From NCBI RefSeq assembly GCF_963169125.1, contig NC_084795.1, forward strand, positions 131,233,701 to 131,297,700: 64,000 nucleotides of DNA, given 5' to 3'. Source of the DNA: Humulus lupulus (lineage: Eukaryota > Streptophyta > Magnoliopsida > Rosales > Cannabaceae). A program made the translations under genes and the position numbers. The notes beneath the pieces were generated by a model, which was given only the letters and a program-made list of their open reading frames with translations, was not told the DNA's origin and did no database searches. Shown piece after piece: positions 10,550 to 22,727 of this stretch; position 1 is the stretch's first letter, and each line of letters begins with the position of its first letter.

Positions 10550-12412
10550 ACGATTCCCAGCGTTGTGCAGGCCCAGATAGATGCCCTCAACCAAGCAGTG
10601 TAGTAGCTGGTCGGGGGAAGAACATCTTACATTGACCACGATAGGAGGAAAGGCACTCCTTTCGTCCAAAGGATAGCTATGGCAAAAATTCCTAGCAAGT
10701 TCAAAATGCCTACGCTTCCAAACTTTGATGGGTATGGTGACCCGGTATCTCACGTCAACAAGTTTGAGATACAAATGGACATTCAGAAAGTGTCCGAAGA
10801 CGCTTGGTGCAGGATCTACCCTGCGACACTTTCTGATGCCGCACAGGAGTGGTTTTTTAAATACCCTCCTGCAAGTATAGTTTCCTGGGAAATGTTCGTA
10901 AAGGAGTTTTACGGACAGTTCTACACGGGTCGTGTACACCCGACTGAGGCAAACTAGCTGGTTGAAATACGCCAGCAAGATGGAGAACCACTGAAAGACT
11001 ACATCCAGTGCTTCATGCGAGCAGCTGCTGGAGCAAAGACAGTGGGAGACGAAGAGAAAATGATGGCCATAACCGCAGGGGTTAAGAGCCGCATGCCTCT
11101 CTGGGAAAGCCTCCGGAAACATGGGGTTAGGACTACCCAGGAATTCTTAGACCGGGCTGATCACTACATCAAGATCGAAGATGCCATCACCGACGAAGGG
11201 AAGCCCCCAGGCAAGGGCAAAGGGGCTGCCGAGACTGCCAAAGCCGCCAATGGGTCCAAGCCCAATGGCAACGGCAAAGGCAACGGGAATGGAAATGGCA
11301 ATGGAAAGAATGGGGAGAAACGGCCACACAATGAGCCTTCCACCTCTGACAATAAACGAGTCAAGGGTAACCGTTATGAACCTCGGTTCACTAACTATAC
11401 TGCCCTAGTTGAGTCTCGGGGAAAGGTTTATCAGGCCACGAGTTCCAGCGTGCCTTATAAGAAGCCTGCCCCCATTCGAAAGGATATTTCGAAAAGAGAC
11501 ACTACCAAGTTCTGTCGTTATCATAACGACTACAGACATGATACCAACGAATGCAACCAGCTGAAGGATGAAATAGAGTTCCTTATTAGACAAGGACACT
11601 TGAGAAGATACGTACGGGCCTCGGGAAATTCCCAACGAAAAGCTCCAGGTTGCAATGAGCAGGCGCCCACGCATCAACGCTCACCACCTTTGCAGCCTGG
11701 CCCTGTGACTGGCACATTATTAACCATCTGTGGAGGCCCGCACCTCGCAGGAAATAGCGAAAAAGCCAGAGAACGATACGATCAGACTCTACGCCACGAC
11801 CAGGACATCGAGATGATGACCGTGGATGACCGCGCACCGAAGAAGGCTCGGTCAGAGGAAGGTGAGATAACCTTCTCTGATGGCGATGCCCAACATGTCC
11901 GGTTCCCACATTCCGATCTGCTGGTCATGGATATCCAAATGGCCAACATGATGGTGAAGAGGGTGCTGGTCGATACAGGAAGTTCGGTGAATATCCTGTA
12001 TAAGTCTTCGCTGGAACGCATGAAGTTATCCTTTAAGGACCTGGAGCCCTGTAACCAAACAATATACGGCTTCTCTGGTGAGGGACTCGCCCCCGCAGGG
12101 TCAATCAGACTACCGGTGATAGCAGGAACAGCGCCTGCTACCAGGACATTACTCACTACTTTTATAGTAGTCGATTGTCCTTCGGCGTACAATGTCGTCA
12201 TTGGGAGACCTATACTGGTTGATCTATGGGCCATCACCTCTATGTGGCATTTGGCCATGAAATTCCCGACAGACGCAGGGGTAGGACGCGTGTTGGGAAA
12301 CCAGAGGGAGGCCAGAGAGTGCTACAACGCCTCAGTCACGAAGGCGAAAAAGGGAACATCAAAGAGCACTACCTCAGATAAGATGCAGATGGCGATTGAT
12401 ACACAAGCCTAA
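10550..12412 (+). pseudogene. Element A gag C-terminal part and aspartic protease
   Basis: Continuation of gag after the Cassandra-like insert, then protease. The retrotransposon gag domain runs from FKMPTLPNFDGYGDP (near 10705) through the EFLDRADHYIKIEDA segment (near 11140). A Gly/Asn/Lys-rich linker follows, then a zinc-finger-like CRYHNDYRHDTNEC (near 11512). The protease active site is VLVDTGSSVNILY (near 11965), followed by the flap and the VVIGRP motif near 12194. Stops sit at 10601, 10604, 10955 and 12410, all consistent with CAG or CAA changed to TAG or TAA. The stretch 11015-12412 is otherwise open for 465 codons. Confidence 0.88.
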
Positions 12413-15400
12413 TCCGGTGATGAAGTCACCAAATAGGGTGTTGCCCAAAGTGAGGATAGAGATTTAGATCCCCGCTTTGGGGATTTTGAAGAAAACGTAG
12501 GACTCGTTGAGGACCTGGAAGAGGTTCAACTTGACGAAAAAGACCCGACCAAAGTCGTGAAGGTCGGGAAAACCTGGAACCAACCACGAAGCATGCACTG
12601 GTGGAATTTCTGCGGACGAACCAGGAAGTCTTTGCCTGGTCGCACAAAGACATGGCTGGGATAGACCCTGCAGTTATCAGCCATGTCCTGAACATCGACA
12701 AGACTTTTCCACCCATGCAACAAAAAGGAAGGCTTCTCGATAAAGATCGATCGAGAGCCTTAAAAGAAGAAGTTAAGAGGTTAAAGGAGAATGGGTTCAT
12801 CAGGGTGGCATTTTATCCATCGTGGGTCTCAAATCCAGTGCTGGTTCCTAAGCCAAACGGAAAATGGCAAACCTGTGTGGATTTTACAGAACTCAATAAA
12901 GCCTGCCCGAAGGACTGCTTCCCACTCCCAAGAATCGACCAGTTGGTTGATGCTACTGCAGAACACGAGATCCTCTCCTTCATGGATTCATATTTAGGCT
13001 ACAATCAGATTAGCATGCATCCCCTCAACGAGGATCACACCAGCTTTCGGACCGATACGGGCTTGTACTGTTATAAAGTAATGCCCTTAGGACTGAAAAA
13101 CGCAGGTGCGATTTACCAGCGGTTAGTTAACCACATGTTTAAAGAATTGATCGGTATAAACATGGAGGTATACGTGGACGACATGCTGGTAAAGTCTAAG
13201 AAGGCAGAAGGACATGTGAAGGATTTACAAGAATGTTTTGATGTGTTGAACAAGTACCAGATGAAACTAAATCCTCTCAAATGTTCCTTCGGAGTTGGAT
13301 CAGGGAAGTTTTTGGGGTTCATTGTAAATTCAAGAGGAATCGAGGCCAACCCCAACAAGATAAAAGCCGTGATTGACATGAAATCACCAGAAAAGATCAA
13401 AGATGTACAAAGTTTAACCGGGAGGATTGCAACCCTAAGTAGATTTATTTCAAAATCAACAGACAAATGCGTCCCTTTTTTCAATCTACTTAGGGGCAAT
13501 AAGAAATTTGAATGGACAGGAGACTGCGAGCAAGCTTTTCAGGACTTGAAAACCCATATGGCACAACCTCCCATTTTATCAAAGCCAATCGAAGGAGAAA
13601 CTTTGTTCATTTACCTGGCGATCACTGAAGTTGCTGCTAGTGCGGTACTAGTACGAGAGGAAGAAGGTGTACAAAAAGCGGTTTACTATGTAAGCAAGAG
13701 GCTGATCGGAGTAGAACTGAGGTATCCTCCCATCGAGAGGTTAGCATACTGTTTAATCTTGGACTCAAGGAAGCTACGTCCTTACTTTCAAGCCCACCCT
13801 ATCACGGTTTTAATTGACCAGCCCCTTTGGCAAGTCCTCCAAAAACCAGAAGCGGCTGTGCGTCTATTAAAATGGGCAGTCGAACTAGGGTAGTTCGATA
13901 TCACATATTCACCGCGAGCAGTAGTAAAGGGACAAGTCTTGGCAGATCTTATTGCAAAGTTTACCGAACTCCCAGACAGCGAGCAGTGCGAACAGCCTAG
14001 TGCGCCTGAGCCTCAAGAGGAAGCTCCTTCGTGGAAGTTATTCACGGATGGGTCATCCAACGAATCTCACGCAGGAGCGGGTGTGATACTGATAACGCCA
14101 GAAGGGCATCGATTTCACTGTCCCATTATGTTCGACTTCACCACGTCAAATAATGAAGCCGAATATGAAGCACTCCTCGCTGGATTGAGAATGGCAAAAG
14201 ACATGAGCATAAAGACGCTTGATATTTACAGTGATTCACAGCTGGTAGTGAATTAAGTTCTAGGGGAATATCAAGCACGAGGCCTAAAAATGGTGGTCTA
14301 CTTGAATAAAACTAAAGACCTGCTAGCCCAGTTCACGAAGTATACCCTCCAGCAAATACCGCGGGATCAGAATTCGAATGCAGATGCCTTAGCCAAACTC
14401 GCGAGCACGAAAGATGCTGACACTTTGAACATTGTGCCAGTAGAAAGATTGAGTGAGCCAAGCATACAAGAAATTGAAGCCAGTATGGAAATCCGGATAG
14501 AAGATACATGGATGACGCCTTACTTGGAGTATCTGACAAATGGTGCACTACCAACAGATAGAAACAAGGCCAGAACTCTACAAAGGCAGGCTACTAGGTA
14601 CATACTGGTCGATGGTGTTATGTACCGAAGAGGATATTCAATGCCACTACTCAGGTGCATTACACCAGAAAAAACTAAGGAGCTAATGAAAGAGGTACAT
14701 GAAGGCTTCTGCGGGGATCACGCTGGGGGGCAAATTTTGGCAAAAAAGATTCTAAGGCAAGGTTATTTCTGGCCGACCATGAATGAAGATTCGATGGAGT
14801 TTGTACGAAAATGTGATAAATGTCAAAGGCTCTCAAAAATTCCATGAGCAGCTCTAAACGAGTTGAAACAGATGCAGAGTCTGTGGCCTTTTGCAATATG
14901 GGGGATAGACTTGATTGGATCCCTGCCAACGGGAAAGGGCGGGGTGAAGTACGCAGTTGTGGCAGTCGACTACTTTACCAAATGGGCCGAAGCTGAACCA
15001 CTCACTACCATAACGACCAAGAAAGTTCTTGACTTTGTCATCAAGAACATTGTTTGCCTGTATGGTTTGCCTCGAAAGATTGTCTCAAACAACGGAACCC
15101 AATTTGGCAGTGACTTATTCACCGACTTCTGCGAAAGGCACGGGATTAACAAAAGCTTTTCTTCAGTTGCGCATCCACAAGCGAACGGTCAGGTCAAAGC
15201 AGTAAATAAAACGCTTAAGGACACCCTGAAGAAAAGGCTTGAAGACGCCAAGGGAGCATGGCCAGAACAGCTGCCTGAAGTCCTCTGGTCGTATAGAACT
15301 TCTCATCGAACAGCGACAGGTCATACCCCGTTTTCCTTAGCCTACGGATATGAAGCCATGTTACCTGTCGAACTAGATCCCCCCTTACATCAACGCATCA

Positions 15401-15744
15401 CATACGACTAGGACCAGAACAGCCAACTGATGATGGAGTCCCTAGACTCAATTGACGAAACACGAGAAAAAGCCCAACTCCGAGTTGCTGCGTACCAGGA
15501 AAAGGTCGCCCGGTACTTTAACTCGAAAGTAAAAGAAAGGAAATTCAACGTCGATGACCTAGTGCTACGACGAGTTTTCTTGAACACCCGCGACCCCACT
15601 GCTGGAGTACTCGGACCCAATTGGGAAGGACCTTACCAGATTGAAGAAGTCCTTCACCCGGGCACCTACAAACTTGCACGCCTAAACGGAGATCTCGTTC
15701 CACGCTATTGGAATGGAGAACACCTGCGCAAGTATTATCAGTGA
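12413..15744 (+). pseudogene. Element A pol: reverse transcriptase, RNase H, integrase
   Basis: Reverse transcriptase, RNase H and integrase, in the gypsy order. After a frameshift near 12571 the frame is open to 13891. RT motifs include VLVPKPNGKW, TDTGLYCYKVMPLGLKNAGA and the catalytic VYVDDMLVKS (near 13170). RNase H shows FTDGSSNE (near 14042) and YSDSQLVVN. Integrase has the zinc-binding segment (GFCGDHAGG...CDKCQR, about 14700-14830), WGIDLIG, and the C-terminal GPNWEGPY (near 15620), ending in LRKYYQ at 15744. Stops at 13891, 14254, 14845 and 15409 interrupt it. Two integrase catalytic residues are lost: Asp to Asn at 15088-15090 and Glu to Lys at 15196-15198. Confidence 0.92.
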
Positions 15745-16445
15745 ATAGTCCTTTTTAAAGGATTGGCTTGTATTAATTTTTACTTTTTACAAGTTTTGAA
15801 AAAACGGTTAGCCACGTTGTATGGCTAATCACTTATAAGTGTAAGATCCTTTTTTTTAAAGATCACTCGTAAAGAAATGTTTAGTCCATTTTTAATACGA
15901 GATTATAAGGGACTGTGCGCAGCCAGTCATTCTTGCCAACCTTTGTGAATTTATTTTTACAAGTATTTGTTCATTAAGTGTGTTGTTTTGCTGTATTGTA
16001 AGTGTTACGTTTCCTACCGAGTAGAAATGTTCGCACTGGTCGTGGTCAAGGCAAATGACCCAGGACCTAAAGCTCCTTAATCACTTGGGGGGCCTATAAG
16101 GTACATCGATAGCAAAGCATACTAAAAGGTATGTAAACACATGAACAAAATGAGTGAAAGCATGCTACGGTACTTAGAGTATTTTTCAAAATCTATATTT
16201 TGTTAAGTCAAACCAAAGTACTATGCTAAGTTCGGTCATACGAACAGATGTTATAGTAAATAAAAATATTATAATATCATGCATTCTTTTACACCGCGAG
16301 CATCACTGCTTGGATGTAATTGTTCAAAGTAAACAGAAAGTTTGCTGCCCGTGCAGCAAATTTAAAATTTTAAAAAAAAATAATAAAAATTTTCTTTACA
16401 GTACAACCCTTGGGCCGTGTAAGTGAAGAAAAATTAAAAATAAGT
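15745..16445. other. Element A intergenic region between pol and antisense gene
   Basis: About 700 bp, AT-rich, between the two convergent genes (pol on plus, antisense gene on minus). It must hold both transcript ends if both are expressed. No ORF, repeat or clear signal is evident. Confidence 0.6.
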
Positions 16446-18544
16446 TCAAGGAGCAGGAGGGTCTTGCTCAGCAGTCTGATTGACCGCATTCTCAACATCT
16501 CTTCCCTCCTCTGTGTCTGCGGCCAGCTGGATGCTTGGGGAAGCAGGGATCCTTGCTCTTTCCTCTTCTTCAGCCAATCGAGCAGTGCAGCGGGCCAACT
16601 CAGCATTCCTGGCATCTTTTGGAAGGTAGTCAAAATTGGCACCCCAGTTGTGTTTCCAGAAGTCATAAAAACACCAAAGCGTCACATTCTTGTACCTCTC
16701 CAGATCTTTGGTATTGGTAAGCTTAAGCTGCTCTACTTGGCTCTCAAAAACGGCTATGGCCTTGTCCTTAGCAAGATGCTCCTCCTTAAGCCTCTTGACT
16801 TCACAGTATTGAATCCGGCTGGACTCTTGGAAGTCATCCCTCTGCTTCCTTATGGCTACCTTAGAAGACTCAGCCTCTGCCAGCTTTTCCACTGCAGCAT
16901 CCTTCTGTTGAGTGACCACCTCAAACTCCCTAGCGTGCCTCCCTAGCGTGCCTGGCTTCTGTAGCCTGAAGCTCCTCATTGGCTTTCACCTGGTACCTCT
17001 TAATGGCCTTTGCCCGAGCCTGGTCGATGGTAGCCTGGGCACGGGTACGAGCAGCAGTTGCAATCAGCAAGGCCTGTGGACAAAGGATAAAGTTAGAGTT
17101 TGTTACAAGGAAGAAAAAACGAAAGCCAAAGAGATAAGAAATGCTTACACTGGCAATTTCGTTTAGGGTCCTGTTCAGGATTTGGTCGACCCCCATATTC
17201 TCTGCCTCAGCCATCGCATCCTTGCAGCGGTCATACCTCACTATGTGTGCAAGGCGGTCCTTGGCTGCTCGCAAGGTGCGATTTGAAAGTTTGGCCCCAG
17301 GAGCTTCAGCTGGTTGGGATTGTTCTTTAGCGGCTGCAGGTGGGGGATTCATCGTAGCGGGCGGGGTTTCCTTCTCAACAGGAACCGAAGGCTGGGCAGA
17401 AGCTTGCCCAGTTGGCACGTCCTTGGAAGGATCTTCTGTTCGACCCTTCTTGGCAGGAGATCCTTGGCTCGATTCGCTAATGTGCCTCCTGGATGTCTTT
17501 CGCCGAACCAGAGAGACTTCTACCTCCTCAGTCTGGTACAAATTGAAGACTTTGGGAGTGGCCATATCTGTGTACAAAGAAAAATATGCAAATGATAAGA
17601 TAAAGGCGGATAAAAACTCTTGATAAAACAGAAAAGAGGGAACAAAGTTTAATACCCGAGCTACAACTACTGGTCGCTATACTATTGACTCTATTAGTCA
17701 CACACTCACTATCTGGCATGAAGAAGTCTGGCCCTAGATTTGGAGTATACGTAAAGTTGCCCTCCCCGTCAAACAAGTGCAAGGGAATTGGCAAGCTATT
17801 TAAAAGCGAAATAACAATACCGTTTTTATCGGAGGATTCATCTAGGTCCACAATAGACTCTGTTGCCTTTTTTTTCCCCTTGCCTTAGGGCGCAGAAGGC
17901 CTTTCTGCGGTGGGGTTGCCAGTGGGTTCCCTTATTGAAACCCCCGTTGGCCTCCTTCGGGGAGGGGACGCTGGGGGTTGCTGCTCGGGATCCCCCTCGG
18001 CCGTGGCATCTGCTACCACAGGTCCTCTTGTTTCATGGCGGGGAGCCAGGAGACGAGATAACCTCAGATTTTCATCGGTAACCAGGGACTTGACGCTTTT
18101 TTCTGCGTCTGTCATCCTGGCCAGTGCCGTGGACCTTAGCACCATGTCTGGTGTTGGGGTCGGACGTATCCATGGTCCTGAAAGGCAAAGTGTGCTTTAA
18201 GAAAAATGTGGAAAAATTCGCTGAGGAAAGGTATCGACCAGTAAAAGTACCACTTACCTCCTCGAGCGAAGGCCAGATTGTTGGCGGTCATGTCCGGAGT
18301 GAGGAAGTACTCCTTACTATACTGCCCCACGTTGAAAATATGAGTGGTCTCACTCAGGAATGTCCGGCTCGTCTCTTGGTGACAAAGATGGAAGAAGCCC
18401 GTCCCATACTGCTGAGGGTTGGACTTGAGGTCGAAAAGGAAATTTACCTCATGGGGGGTAGGTTCTGGCCATTTTTTAAGTAAGTACAGGATATAGAGTG
18501 CAGCCAGCATCCTATATCCATTCGGGGTAATTTGAAAGGGGGCG
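16446..18544 (-). pseudogene. Element A antisense gene, 3' exons (domain end and coiled coil)
   Basis: Second part of the spliced antisense gene; its 5' part lies at 33203-33749 beyond element B. Coding pieces on the minus strand are 18544-18258, 18177-17656, 17567-17149 and 17073-16446. The introns 18178-18257, 17568-17655 and 17074-17148 all have GT...AG ends, and joining the exons keeps the frame at each junction. The first piece encodes the PFQITPNGYRMLAALYILYL segment of the gypsy-type transposon domain (resembling Pfam Transposase_28). The last piece is a Lys/Glu-rich coiled coil ending EQDPPAP. Decay: a stop at 17887 (TAA for CAA) and a 13-bp tandem duplication at 16926-16951 that shifts the frame. 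Biological role unknown. Confidence 0.82.
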
Positions 18545-19432
18545 TGTTTACCGAGTTTTTCGGAAACGAATACAAACAGAATAATAAAAAGATAAAACTG
18601 TAGAAGTGCAGAAATATAAATAGACAAACAGGTTTTTTACGTGGTTCAGGCGTTAACGAGCCCTAGTCCACAAGTCGATGTTATTATACTTGTAGAGAAT
18701 TACAGTAAGATGGCTGGTGTACAAGAACTTCACACACTCACAGTGTTTCTCTCGGGTTCTCTTGTAGAAGATGAAGCTAGAGAGATTTTAGCAGAGTTCT
18801 TGCTATGTAATTATTTGGCCCCCCCTCCTATTGTAAAATGAGGGGGTCTTTATAGCTAGGGTTTTTTATTAGGGTTTTACTCTGTCCACCTGAGTCTTAA
18901 TTACACCAGCCATAAATAGGGGATACAATTACTGTAGTAGCATGGCTACAAGACTCTACGTAGGTATAATTACATGAAAATATGGGAAATAGCAAAAGGC
19001 AGCCGTCTTTTCCAGGCGGTCAGCGGAACAGTAGGCGAGAAGGCACTTTTAGGCGTGCTGGGATGTGTGCGGCCTTGACCTGTCAGGCGTGTCAGGCGGG
19101 ATCCTGTGTCAGGTGAGTATCATTCCAACTATGCCTCCTCCGGGACTCGACCGCTTGGCCTTCTTCCGTGCGGGGCACGGAACTGTATCCGCGAAGATAA
19201 CCTGAAGAGCTTCTCCTGGAAGGACCTTCCCCGAAGGATATCCCTTCGGGAGTCCGGGAGAATCGACGAGCTTCCGGGTCACGGTTGCTTGAAAGCGTGT
19301 GCTAGACACTAAACGGGAGAGGCGAAGCCTTTCTGTCCATCCGCGACCCCTGGTCACCCTCCGTGAAGGACTTTGATAATTCTGCTTCCCGAAGGCTATC
19401 CATCTAAACGCTATCCGGAAATCTGGATAACA
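18545..19432 (-). repeat. Element B 3' LTR
   Basis: 888 bp; partner of 32316-33202. On the plus strand it reads TGTTTACCGAG...CTGGATAACA. The next bases at 19433-19450 give, on minus, a purine-rich CTTGGGGGGTAAA that fits a polypurine tract. Confidence 0.95.
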
Positions 19433-19898
19433 TTTACCCCCCAAGGTCACGGAGCTTGAGAGGTCCGGGAGCTTGTACAGTCCTCCGGGTATTCAGGTCT
19501 CTAGATTAGACGAGGGGTCTCCTCCTGTGTTCCTGGAAGAGTTCCTTTTTCCCGTCTGAGTGTTAGTACGAAAAAAGAAGGAAATTTCCTCTGTTTGAAC
19601 TCAAGTACTCAAGTGTGGCAAGGGCCACGCGTCATGTAGGGAATGGTTCTGCGACCAAGACATGTGCGTGAGGCGATTGGCTGAGTTTGCATGCGTCAGG
19701 CGTCTGAGTAGTGATTTGACGGTATTTAATGGTACACTGGGCCCGAGATGGTACAATGATGGGAAATAAATATTTTATTCCCATCCGAGGAGTCATTAAT
19801 GGGATCGGCACTTCATCCCCAGCCGTCGGATCTGATGCATGTGGAATGGGAAGATTGGGACCATCCATCCGAGGAATTCGAAATGACTTCTTTCCTGC
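19433..19898 (+). promoter_or_regulatory. Promoter region of element B antisense gene
   Basis: Upstream region between the 3' LTR of B and the TATA box. Its left edge holds the polypurine-like tract of B (minus strand). No ORF is credible here. The transcript start itself cannot be read from sequence. Confidence 0.5.
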
Positions 19899-19906
19899 TA
19901 TAAAAA
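19899..19906 (+). promoter_or_regulatory. TATA box of element B antisense gene
   Basis: TATAAAAA in the context CTGCTATAAAAACTAGG, about 130 bp before the first intron and about 760 bp before the first large coding exon of the plus-strand gene. Confidence 0.6.
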
Positions 19907-20187
19907 CTAGGGAACGGACCTTTCTTCCTCTTTACGCTTTCAAATTCTCGAGCTTTCAGATTCTCAGATTCCCAAATCTTCGAACTCTCAAGCTTCCAAG
20001 CTTCCTTTCCTTCGAATTCGCCACTTCTTTTGGTAAGGAATCCAGAAACTTTTCTTTCGTTTTGGTAGTAGGTTTGTTCGCCGAAGTTCCAGGTTTGAAT
20101 CATTGCTTGTCTTTGCAGCTTTCACTTCACGTGTTCGTGCGGTGCAGTGATCCGGTTACTCCCTCAATCTTCAAATACCCGAATACC

Positions 20188-20659
20188 AGTAAGTATTTTT
20201 ACTTTGAAATTTCCTTCTAAACCTCAGACTGTTGGTAGTTGTTAGGGTTGAGTTTTCTGCTGGTGTCATCTTTATGCATGCGTGAATAGGGCTTTGATAG
20301 GCATGTGACTGATGTGAGTCAATAAGTAATCTCTTTGCATGCTTTGACGATTTGCGTTTGGAAAGTTATTCCTCGTCTTGGTTGTGCTGTTCTGGTTTGC
20401 TGTTTTAGGGCATAAGCGTGAACGCCTTGAGGGTGTCTTCCTCTGGAAAAACACTTCTCTTGGCGGGCTTAGGCTCGGAGTTTGAGTTTGGTTCCTTGCT
20501 GTCCTTCGGGTGGCATGGTGCCAACCCCTCGGCAAGCTCGGTGGGAGCCTCTCCAAGCAGTTTTCGGGGAGGGTCTCCCCGACGCCTTTGATACCGTTAG
20601 GGTATGACAAGGGTGCTGACTGCTTAGAGTGTTTTCTTCTTTGTTTCTTTTGTTCAGTG
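20188..20659 (+). other. Start codon of B antisense gene created by splicing
   Basis: The upstream exon ends ...AATACCA at 20188. The intron is 20189-20657 (GTAAGT...TTGTTCAG), and the next exon begins TGACGAACACC. The join gives CCATGACGAAC, an ATG in frame with the domain-coding exon (M-T-N-T-S-K-E-Q). No ATG in that frame occurs between the splice acceptor and the domain. Confidence 0.7.
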
Positions 20660-22675
20660 ACGAACACCTCAAAGGAACAAATCACCGCTGCGGTAGAGGC
20701 TGAATCTGCCCAGGAGCAAGGTTCCCCTGTCGCTGGCGCAAAGGGGAAAGGAAAGACTAAAGTGGTCGCGGCTAGCCCACCGACTATCAACAGTTCAATC
20801 TGGGAGACGGACCAGAAGCCGAACCTGTTCAGGAACTACGGCATGCTGGAGCTGTATTCCTCAGAGGCAGGCCTGAAGAACATCCCAAACCTGATGTGGC
20901 ACCGTCTATCGGTGCTGGGTGAGTCTGCTAGTCAGAGTCACGAGGGTTTTGGTGCCTGGAGCTGGGCACACATAGTGTGTGGGGTGCACTTGCCCCTAAG
21001 ATGTTATATTGCCAATTTCTGTGTGAAGGCGGGGATTGCCCCCTTCCAGTTGATTCCCCCCAGCTACAAGCTCCTAGCGGGGTGGTACATCTTTTGCAAG
21101 TCCCGGGACCTGGAGGCCCCTACCCCGGAGGAGGTGCTATACTTCTATGGGCTGAAGTCTCAGCCCATGAGAGGTCATCCAGACAAGGTGGGGTTTTATA
21201 GGCTGGAGAGGTACCCGGACGTGATGTGTCCCACCGATCATACCGCGAGGGTTCCAGATCTCCGGGAGTACTGGTTCCTGACGACTGGCTTCCCATTGAA
21301 GAGGGTGCCAGCCCTATCTTTGGACTTCAAAGTCCCTGGTAAGTGCTCCTTCCTCTTCTTTTTAACTTTGTTTCTTTACGTTTGGTTTGCCTTTCGGGAG
21401 GATCTCTAATACTCGTATTTGGATTTTGCAGAAGCCGTCCCGCGGACACCTCGTTGTGCGGAGATGATAAGGAGGTCAAAATTCTACGAGGGGCTCTCGG
21501 AGGAAGAGCTGAAGGTGGAAGGACTTGTGACCACCGAATCTTTGAGGGAGTATGGGTTACTCGCCTCTTTCCAAAATATTGAGCCAGTGAGTGGCAGGGG
21601 GCAAAGTCAGGTGTCCGCTGACATTCGGGAGCAGATTGCCCTGAAACTGTCCAAGGTGATCTGCCAGGCGGCCCAGGACGAGAATAATTTGTCCCCCAGT
21701 TGGGCGGAGAGGTTCCCCGACCCCCAGTCGGAGGAAGAAGAAATTGAGGCTCGCTACGCCGCAGCTTACCCCAATGAAGGGACTCTGGGAGCTGGTACCT
21801 CCGGGAAAGGTAAGGCTAGCTCTCGATTGATTCGCACCCCCAGCCTGACTGAGGTTTTCCGGACTTCTCAGATGGGGTTCGATCCCCGTTTCCTTAGGCT
21901 AGATCAGCGTAGGATACCCTTTGACAGATATTGTGATAGGGTAGATGAGCTCCTCGGGTGTTTGAGTGACGGTAGTCTGCCAGAAGGTGTCACCATGGTT
22001 GACCCTTCTTCCCTCAGCATGTCATTCCTGGACTTCAAGGAGTACGGGAGCTTCCTGGAGCAGGAAGCGGTGTCTTGTTTTGCTCGGGGAAGGCCATCCA
22101 CGTTTCTCGTGCATGGTCGTCCCTTTCAAACGTTTCTCTTTTTTGTTTCTTGTTCCCTGCTGGTGGACTTGTTTGTGCTTTTATGTTGTTGCTTGTTTTG
22201 TTTTCTGCTTATCTTTTTTCACATCGCTTGCTGGTTTATTAACCTTGCTTCGTACATTTCTTGCAGAACATCCCGAAGCAAAAATGTTGGGGAGAGTTAC
22301 CTTGCTTATCAAGAAGGCCGCCACCAGCCAAGATCCGTCCAAGAGGGAAGGACGGAAGACCAGAGCTGGTAGGGGAGGTAAAGCTGCCACACCCAAGAAG
22401 ACAAGTGGCGAGGCGCAAGCGTCTCTGGTGGTGGAGAAGTTCCTGTCAAGGGGCCTTCCGAGACCATGGTGGTTTCGAGTAGTAGCAGCGATGGAGAAGG
22501 ACTCGTGTTCCCCGCGAAGATGACTGGGGTGAGCAAGCGCCCCGGAGGAGAGGCTGAGGGCGACAAGAGGAAACGCCTTAGACATTCTTCCCCCGAAGGT
22601 GATGGAGACCTCCGGGCCGCGCGCAGTCCCCACCAGACTACCCTCTCCCAGCAGCAACCGCAACCCCAACAGCAA

Positions 22676-22679
22676 AAGC

Positions 22680-22723
<44 letters not shown>

Positions 22724-22727
22724 AGAC
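22676..22727. repeat. CAA microsatellite coding poly-Gln
   Basis: About 16 CAA units in frame within exon 5 of the B antisense gene, extended on both sides by CAG/CAA-rich sequence. Confidence 0.9.

Noticed and set aside
10511..11122. 203-codon minus-strand frame opposite A gag
   Set aside because: Antisense shadow of the conserved gag domain; no similarity to the spliced antisense genes and no splice or promoter signals.
22181..22723. 180-codon minus-strand frame starting with a poly-Leu run
   Set aside because: Shadow of the CAA (poly-Gln) tract in the plus-strand antisense gene of B.
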